A stretch of DNA of 64,000 bases from Phytopythium helicoides (lineage: Eukaryota; Oomycota; Peronosporomycetes; Pythiales; Pythiaceae). A model generated the notes under the pieces. It was given only the letters and a program-made list of their open reading frames with translations, ran no database searches and was not told where the DNA came from. The position numbers and the translations under genes are program-made. The stretch spans positions 496,001 to 560,000 of the forward strand of contig JANFNE010000007.1 in the NCBI GenBank assembly GCA_024867545.1, written 5' to 3'. Within the stretch, counting starts at the first letter, position 1, and every line of letters begins with the position of its first letter. Below are positions 58,201 to 64,000 of this stretch, piece by piece.

Positions 58201-59581
58201 CTATTGACGAGAATCAGGGAGTAGACACAATTGGCGTCGGCCTGGGGGAGTCAATTGAAGCAAAGCTAGCGGCCCTTGGGGACATGCCTCGGCTGTTTGT
58301 GACTAGAACGCCAGCTGATGCGGCCCAGTCTGCAACCGGAGCTTTTGCTTGGGAGATTACTTTCTTGGACGATCCGCATGTATCTTCAAGCATTTTGGTC
58401 TCAATCGGAGCCAATAATATATGCGACGGTAACGGAGTGGTCGAGCTTGCTAAGCTTTACCCCGGTGATGATAAGGACTACTTTGTGTATAAGGATCCGA
58501 GCAGGGGCGGAGAAATCGCAGAGGAGTCAATGTTTCCGTTTTGGGTGATGCTCTTCGAGGCGACCGCTGTCATGGACGTAGAATCCTTTCGATGCTGCGT
58601 TCCAGAGCGCAATATGGACCCACCGCGTGGACGCTGGCCTTGTGAACCGAAGCGTTCTGGTTGTGCATCCACCGCCAGGAACTGTCGCCCAGTATGTGCG
58701 GGCTGGTAGCGGAAAACCCCTTTGCGTACTTGACACTTGCAGAAGTTGAGGTGTTTGCTGAACAAAGCCACGAGCTGTCCTACTATCAGAGTGGGTCGCC
58801 TATTTCCCCTTTATTCTACCCTGGAGCGGAGTATTGGGCGTCCTGAAGAACCACTTTCGAAAACTTTTGGATCGAAGTCTAGTGAGGGAACGTGGACTCT
58901 ATCGATAAGGGATATGAAACGGATCGAGACCACGCCAACGAGCTCGGCACACGGGGCAGGGGCCATCTCCGACTGGGTACTATTTATCACGAACTTTGGA
59001 GATGAAACGAGGGCAATATTACATGGACGTCAAGGCACAAGTGGAGACCCTTCCTCGCCACGGCAAGTTGTATGTTGGTCTGGATGAAACCGAGCGCGAC
59101 CATGCCGACTTTGACGGGAACGGCGCCCTGGATTTGCTGGAGGCTAATGCATTCCTTGAACGATACTCGCTAAACTACGGCGTCTCTACCGGATGGCACG
59201 CGGTCGCGCACGCTCGTGTCGTTCCTGAGCGGATATGACGCTTACGGTGGGATTGAGATCTTAGTCGACCCGAGTAGCCGGCAAAAGCTGATGCCATCTC
59301 TGTGTGATCGCGAATGCTACGAGTCGCACGGAGTCGATCCGTTCATGTACCCTGGCACAAGGGGTGACGTCGGGCTCAGGCTGTTGGTGGTCAAGGGTGA
59401 TCGGACAGTCAAGTTCGTCCCCAATACTGGCTTTCTCGGCACGGACGCGTTCACCTACTCCATCTGGGTTGGCGTGGAGCGCTCAAAAGTGCTGGGCACC
59501 GTGTGGATTTCGGTGAAAAAATGCGAAGACACCGAGTGCCTTGCGGCGGTCGGATCCATGAACCGAGATGACCCGTACTAA
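43205..59581 (+). CDS. giant modular secreted/surface protein, about 5,400 aa
   Basis: Exon 1 (43205-43345) codes a signal peptide (hydrophobic LVAGLSLFGALCFTLVSG). A 97-nt intron leads to an exon open without interruption from 43443 to about 58,600. Some 20 copies of a 110-150-aa beta-sandwich-like module occur, with the pattern DGxYxxGExIxIxVxFSxPVVVxGxP, TLxFxYxVQxGD and LTLPxPGxxGSL. Two blocks (about 46.4-47.7 kb and 50.9-52.2 kb) carry repeats with Trp-His/Glu-Glu motifs (YVAWHEPG, FAAWEETD, VVWTEYDG), like a beta-propeller. Two YHYH domains follow (55.75-56.45 and 56.6-57.2 kb; SNGIPDH, FDGFPIYG, YCYH), then a P-domain-like segment, a discoidin/F5-8C-like region (LTLAEVEVFAE) and an EF-hand-like DFDGNGALDLLE. 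From 58.6 kb the frame slips six times. No membrane anchor seen. Confidence 0.85.
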
Positions 59582-59704
59582 GTAAACGGTAGGCGAATGT
59601 ACTTGGCATCGTTGGTGATTGAACACCAAGCGCACAGCAAGCAGATTTGTCTTGAGCTTTGGGTCGTCTCGTTATAATGATGATGCAGTTACGCAGCGAT
59701 TACT

Positions 59705-60037
59705 CTAGCGATTAGACGCACGCAGGTTCCTCCGTGCAAGCTGGTAGGTCGGTCTCTGCACTATCCGCTGACTCAGGAACAGACATCGCACCTGACCTGC
59801 ACCCGCATCCAGTCTCTCTGTCGTTCTCGAGCGGACAGCAAACTCGCCGCACTTTTGGCGCACTCGCCGCGCTTCTACCTCTGGACTGGCGCCTTTGCAG
59901 CGATCGTTGAATTTCCGCCCCGCATTGATTGCAGCGGTCGCGCGTACCAGCTGTGGACGTCATCGCTTGCGTGCAATGTGCTCTTCGTTCCTGTATGTAC
60001 TTACAGTCGTCGCCATGAGCACGAGCAGAGCGCTCAT
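59705..60037 (-). CDS. possible small secreted protein
   Basis: Two exons, 60005-60037 and 59705-59950, joined across a 54-nt intron with a consensus GTAAGT donor and CACAG acceptor, give 92 aa in one frame. The N-terminus (MSALLVLMATTLVRATAA) is a plausible signal peptide split by the intron. The rest is basic with Cys at about residues 32, 49 and 71. No family was recognised. It is supported only by the donor quality, the frame and the signal peptide. It may be chance. Confidence 0.35.
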
Positions 60038-60666
60038 CAAAATGCGAAGTCATGTAAAAGCGGGCGGCGCCGACCGGTCGACCAGTTGAGGGGCAGTGGG
60101 ACTTGGCTGGCATCGTTGAAGCACATCATCGTGGTGATACGTTTCATAAAGAGGTGCATTACCTTTCCGACACGCGAAAATTATACATAGAAAAATCGAG
60201 ATATGACGTCCTCAGACATACCTGTTTTTGGAATCCTTGACCATTTTCCGACATCGGACAGTAAAAAACAGCCGGACGCATCCAATACAAACAGCAAGAC
60301 AAAGTGCTGGCTAGTAGCTAGTCAGCGCGTTGCAAATGATTCGGAGAGCTACACGTCCCACTGCGCAACTGGAGACCAGGGACGCAGGAAGGCTCTGCTC
60401 ATTGGCACGAGCACTGTGTCGATGCGATCGCACAGCAATCTACTCATCACGAGATGCGGTTTGATGGCTCGCGACTCCCACTCCACTGCTCTCTGGGCTC
60501 CCACCGCGCATCTCGCCCGCCGGCCTTGAGCTCCGACCGGTGGCCGGTGTTCATTCTCCAAGTTGCCTCCTCCCGCGAGCAACTACATCCCCTGGTGTGT
60601 CGCCACTCCGTCATTGGAACCGCTCCAATACCCAGCACTCCACTCTCGTAGTAAGAGACGGCAAGA
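60038..60666. other. intergenic region, no gene recognised
   Basis: About 630 bp upstream of the first Thr-rich secreted protein. Open frames here have no signal peptide, domain or convincing composition. Confidence 0.35.
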
Positions 60667-61982
60667 ATGCAGCTCACCAAGATCCTCGCCCACGTCGCGC
60701 TCGCTTCGGCGTTCGCGCTCTCGTACTCGGAGCCCTGTTGAGGCCACCTTCTCCTTCGGTGGCAACGACGCCGATGCTCCCTGTGACGACACGGACTCGA
60801 ACTACTCGGGTGGCAAGGTTGGCAGCTTCCTCTCCTCGGTAGGGCACCACCGTCTCGTCCATCTTCGGCACTTCGAAGGGTTTCTCGTTCGGCGGTGACT
60901 CGGATGCGTCGGCCCCATGCGCGTCCAGCGACGGTGACAATGAAGGCAAGACGTCGTGGTTCCGCGGATCTAGTGATGTTGCCACGCCATGCCCAGGATG
61001 ACAGCGACAGCGGCAAGACCTCCAGTGGCGGCAAGGGCGGAAACCAGTGGTGGGATGCCGCCACGCCTTGCCCCGACGACAACGACGACAAGAAGTCGGC
61101 TGAGACGCCTTGCCCGGAGGGCAGCAACAACAGTGGCTACAACGGTGGCAAGGGCGGAAAGCAGTGGTGGGATGTTACCACGCCTTGCCCCGAGGGCAGC
61201 AAGGACAAGGATGACGACGACAGTGATGACAGCGATGACAAGAACCACTCCGAGACGCCCTGCCCCGAGGGCAGCAAGGACAAGGGTGGCAAGGGCAAGG
61301 AGGACGCCAAGACGCCTTGCCCGGACGACAATGACAAGGTGACGCCTGCGCCCACCACTGAGGCCCCGAAGACCGACGCTCCCAAGGTCACGACGGCGAC
61401 GCCGACCACGGAGTCCCCGGCTGAGACCGAGAAGCCTACGGAGGCGCCAACGGCGACCCCTGCCGCCACCACTGAGGTCCCGTCCACGGACGCGCCGAAG
61501 TCAACCCCTGCCACCACCACCTGAGACGCCTACGACGGAGTCCCCGGCTGAGACGGAGAAGCCCACGGAGGCGCCGACGGCAACGCCTGCTGCCACCACG
61601 GAGGCGCCGACGGCCACCCCTGCTGCGACGACGACAACCACGGGCTCGTTTGACACGGAGGCTCCTACTGCCACGCCGGCTGCTACCACGGGTGTGACCT
61701 GAGGCCCCCACGGCGACTCCGGCCGCCACTACGACTGATGCCCCCGCTGCTACTCCGGCCGCCACCACGACCGAGTCTCCCGCTGCTACTCCGGCTACTA
61801 CTACGGGCACTAGTGTGACCGAGACCCCCGCTGCTACTCCGGCTGCTACGACTGGTGCTCCTGCCGCGACCCCGGCGGCCACGACGCCGACGACGGACGA
61901 CTCGGTGAAGCAGGAGACCCCGGCGGTCACGCCGGCGGCCACCACCACCAAGGGCAAGAGCCGCGACTGCGCCATGATCTAA
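60667..61982 (+). CDS. Thr/Pro-rich mucin-like secreted protein with T-P-C motifs, frame broken
   Basis: Starts with a clear signal peptide (MQLTKILAHVALASAFALS). The first half is Gly/Asp/Ser-rich with a repeated T-P-C motif (ATPCP, ETPCPEGS, KTPCPDD) beside paired Trp (NQWWDAATPCP, KQWWDVTTPCP). The second half is made of mucin-like TEAPTATPAATT repeats, likely heavily O-glycosylated. The reading frame shifts five times (about 60,737, 60,840, 60,998, 61,522 and 61,701). At every point removing one base from a run (CCC, GGG, GG, CC, CC) restores the same theme, and no GT-AG intron fits. It is either an assembly artefact or a recently broken gene. Such Thr-rich secreted proteins are typical of oomycete cell surfaces. 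Function unknown. Confidence 0.7.
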
Positions 61983-62517
61983 ATGGACAGCAGCTTGGGG
62001 GTGTCGACGTTATATGTATGAGATGTAGGTGTTGGTCGGTTTGAAGTTATGCCAGTGAGAATGGAATCACTGGAAATCATCAGTCACTTGCCTACAATGT
62101 TGTTGCGTGGTGTGCTACAGTATATGTCAACTCCTGAGGCAAAGGCAGAGTGCACAAATACCCAACTGAGGTTGCGCGCGGACATTCCGCAGTGAATTTT
62201 CTTTGCGAGAAGCCGGTGGTGTTGCGCCAGCGCTTCAACGCACGTGTTGGATGTTGTAGCTATTTTTCACGTTTGCGTTCAACGCCATGTAGCTGCCAGA
62301 GCCTTGGTGCATCTGAGCATGATCGATGGCTCTTCAACCACGAAATTGCATCTCCGAATCTCTGAAAGGCGTCCGGTTCCTGAACAATCCCAGCTATCAA
62401 CACAGCCCTGCCTTCTGTCGACGTGGGGCTTCCGTCGGGCTTCCGTCTAGCCCGCGCGTAAAGGAGTTGGTACTTTGCCTGTTCGAAGCTTAGTCAGCTG
62501 CTGAGCACATACAAATT
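61983..62517. other. intergenic region, no gene recognised
   Basis: About 535 bp after the Thr-rich gene. Contains its 3' end. Two short plus-strand frames (62,150-62,450) lack any supporting feature. Confidence 0.35.
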
Positions 62518-62934
62518 CTAGACATGCGCGTCCCACATGGTCTCATGTACGGACTGCACCATGTGGTGAACGCCCATCCATGTTTTGCCGCACGAATGCA
62601 CTCGAATCTTGGGCGCGCCAATGTTGACCACCCGAGTCGTCACTGAGAGCCAAATTTTCGTGTCTGGTGGACAAACCACGCCGACTGTCTGCTTCAACGC
62701 AAAGTCGAACGCATGGCATGCTCGCCAGGCGGATACCGAGCTGAATACTCGCGTTTGGTCCGGATAATCGAGCCTGAACTCTCCAGCCGATGACCCAGGT
62801 GTTGATCTTCCAGCAGCTATTTTCGGCGCCGGATCTTTGGAAGTGACTCTGGCTGTAAGCGGTTGAGCAGGCTTCGCTTGGTCGTTGCTCGTGTGCCCTC
62901 TGTTTCGGCAGAACAGCGATCCAAAACTTTTCAT
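62518..62934 (-). CDS. possible unidentified protein
   Basis: Open frame of 138 codons from an ATG at 62934 to a stop at 62518. Composition is balanced (Trp, Cys, His and aromatic residues spread evenly, for example DYPDQTRVFSSVSAWRACHAF and GVHHMVQSVHETMW), more like real protein than the other shadow frames nearby. No domain was recognised with certainty. It would be divergent from the last gene, 118 bp away. Confidence 0.35.
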   Translation of the reverse strand: MKSFGSLFCRNRGHTSNDQAKPAQPLTARVTSKDPAPKIAAGRSTPGSSAGEFRLDYPDQTRVFSSVSAWRACHAFDFALKQTVGVVCPPDTKIWLSVTTRVVNIGAPKIRVHSCGKTWMGVHHMVQSVHETMWDAHV

Positions 62935-63052
62935 CCTGACGACGCGGATGCCCCTCCTTCTTCTGCCCACGGGACAAGCTCAACAGCTTCAAAGTCAAAG
63001 ATCTCACTCCGCAATTCACCGCGCACACCTCACATCAGCGCCAATCTGAACC

Positions 63053-64000
63053 ATGAAGCTCCTTCGCTACGGCGCCCGTGTGGCCCTCATCGTTGCTGCC
63101 ATCGACGCATACACGGTCCCAGCAGAGGCTACCTGGGGGTGGTTCTCCAGCGAGCCATGCGACTCGGACGGCACGTCGGGAACAGTTTCGGCATCCACTG
63201 GCACTGGAAAGCAGTCAGGCGACTCGGTGTCGACTGGTTGGGGTAACAGCAACGGTGAGGCCAACACGCCCTGTGCAGACTCAGGTGACTCCACGACGAC
63301 ATCGGACTCGACGACTTCAGACTGGAGCAGCTGGTTCTCTGGCTGGGGCTCACCAGCAACATCCACCTCATGGGGCGCCACTGGCGACGACAGCTCTACG
63401 CCATGCCCATCCTCGGACGATTCAACTACTTCCGCGACGACCGAGACCCAGGGCCAGAACTCGTGGTCAACTGGTACCAACGGGATCAACGGGAACAACG
63501 GGGATGCCGATACACCATGCGACTCGACCAGTGAGAACTCTGCAACGACGACTACAACCGGAGGCAATGGCGGCTGGTCTACTGGTGGCAACGGCGGTTG
63601 GTCAACTGGCGGTAACGGTGGCTGGTCCACTGGCGGCAATGGTGATAGCACTGACGTCAACACGCCGTGCGATGACACTACAACTGGAGACTCAACTGGT
63701 ACCGCTACTGGAGGAAACGGGGGTTGGTCCACGGGCGGCAACAGCGAAACATCGTGGAACACGCCGTCCACTGACACGAATGACACCCCGGATGCAAACA
63801 CGCCTTGTGCTTCATCGAGTGGAGGAAACGGAGGAGCGTCGACGGGGACAAACGACTCTACCACGACTGGTGAGAACGGCGGTAGCCCGTCGTCATCGAC
63901 CGGAACTGGCGATTCAACTGGTTCTTCCCCGACTGTCTCGCCGGTTGACACTCCGTCTGCAACGACTTGGATTGAGATCACCCAGGCACCTTCGACGTCA
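63053..64000 (+). CDS. Gly/Ser/Thr-rich secreted protein with T-P-C motifs (3' end outside window)
   Basis: Open from the ATG at 63053 to the window end (316 codons, no stop). The signal peptide is MKLLRYGARVALIVAAIDAY followed by an A-E-A cleavage region. The mature part has regular T/S-P-C motifs (NTPCAD, STPCPSS, DTPCDS, NTPCDD, NTPCAS) about every 35-45 residues, separated by Ser/Thr-rich and GGNGGWSTGG repeats with spaced Trp. This motif plan is shared with the gene at 60,667, so the two look like a tandem family. It is likely secreted and O-glycosylated; the enzymatic or structural role is unknown. The frame is intact here, unlike its neighbour. Confidence 0.8.
   Translation, partial: MKLLRYGARVALIVAAIDAYTVPAEATWGWFSSEPCDSDGTSGTVSASTGTGKQSGDSVSTGWGNSNGEANTPCADSGDSTTTSDSTTSDWSSWFSGWGSPATSTSWGATGDDSSTPCPSSDDSTTSATTETQGQNSWSTGTNGINGNNGDADTPCDSTSENSATTTTTGGNGGWSTGGNGGWSTGGNGGWSTGGNGDSTDVNTPCDDTTTGDSTGTATGGNGGWSTGGNSETSWNTPSTDTNDTPDANTPCASSSGGNGGASTGTNDSTTTGENGGSPSSSTGTGDSTGSSPTVSPVDTPSATTWIEITQAPSTS

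Noticed and set aside
63067..63981. Long minus-strand open frame (304 codons), Val/Pro/Ser-rich.
   Set aside because: It is the complement of the repetitive Gly/Ser/Thr-rich secreted protein, whose plus-strand frame has a signal peptide and periodic motifs.
1..64000. Mobile elements or integrated viruses.
   Set aside because: No reverse transcriptase, integrase, transposase, capsid gene, LTR or terminal inverted repeat was recognised; the only large repeat is the tRNA array.

Overview
The window looks like gene-dense nuclear DNA of an oomycete or close stramenopile relative. Genes carry short GT-AG introns (mostly 55-90 nt, some only about 34-41 nt) and lie 6-220 bp apart, often as divergent pairs. 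Eukaryotic markers include UFC1, ribosomal protein uL15 (RPL27A), a METTL16-type methyltransferase, an RTEL1-like C-terminus, an oomycete-style 'WRKY19-like' Cys/His-repeat protein and Thr/Ser/Pro-rich secreted proteins. No transposase, reverse transcriptase, rRNA or CRISPR was seen. Species cannot be named from the sequence alone.

Layout. 1-4.1 kb: RTEL1-like C-terminus (+), Cys/His-repeat protein (+), UFC1 (-). 4.7-15.4 kb: the most striking region, 26 tandem copies of one tRNA-Gly(GCC) gene, all on the minus strand, in units of about 406 bp. 15.4-17.7 kb: gene-poor, AT-rich in part. 17.7-25.6 kb: four minus-strand genes (cyclic-nucleotide-binding protein, coiled-coil/WD40 protein, unknown low-complexity protein, KdsD/KpsF-like SIS-domain protein). 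25.6-34.3 kb: plus-strand unknown gene, RPL27A (-), a WW-IQ-ankyrin protein (+) and a large unknown multi-exon gene (+). 34.3-38.0 kb: divergent protein kinase (-) and two-domain AAA ATPase (+). 38.1-43.0 kb: METTL16-like (+), then a C2HC zinc-finger gene and an LRR gene (both -) only 6 nt apart. 43.2-59.6 kb: one giant secreted modular gene of about 5,400 codons. 59.7-64 kb: a possible small secreted protein (-) and two Thr-rich secreted proteins with repeated T-P-C motifs (+), the second running off the window.

The genes are mainly housekeeping or regulatory (telomere and ubiquitin-like pathways, translation, RNA methylation, signalling), followed by a cell-surface/secreted block from 43 kb onward. 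They do not form one pathway. Exon boundaries were derived by hand from reading frame, splice-site dinucleotides and family continuity. In three places (about 21.0-21.2 kb, 58.6-59.2 kb and 60.7-61.7 kb) the frame is broken repeatedly in a way best explained by one-base insertions in homopolymers, either assembly errors or real decay.
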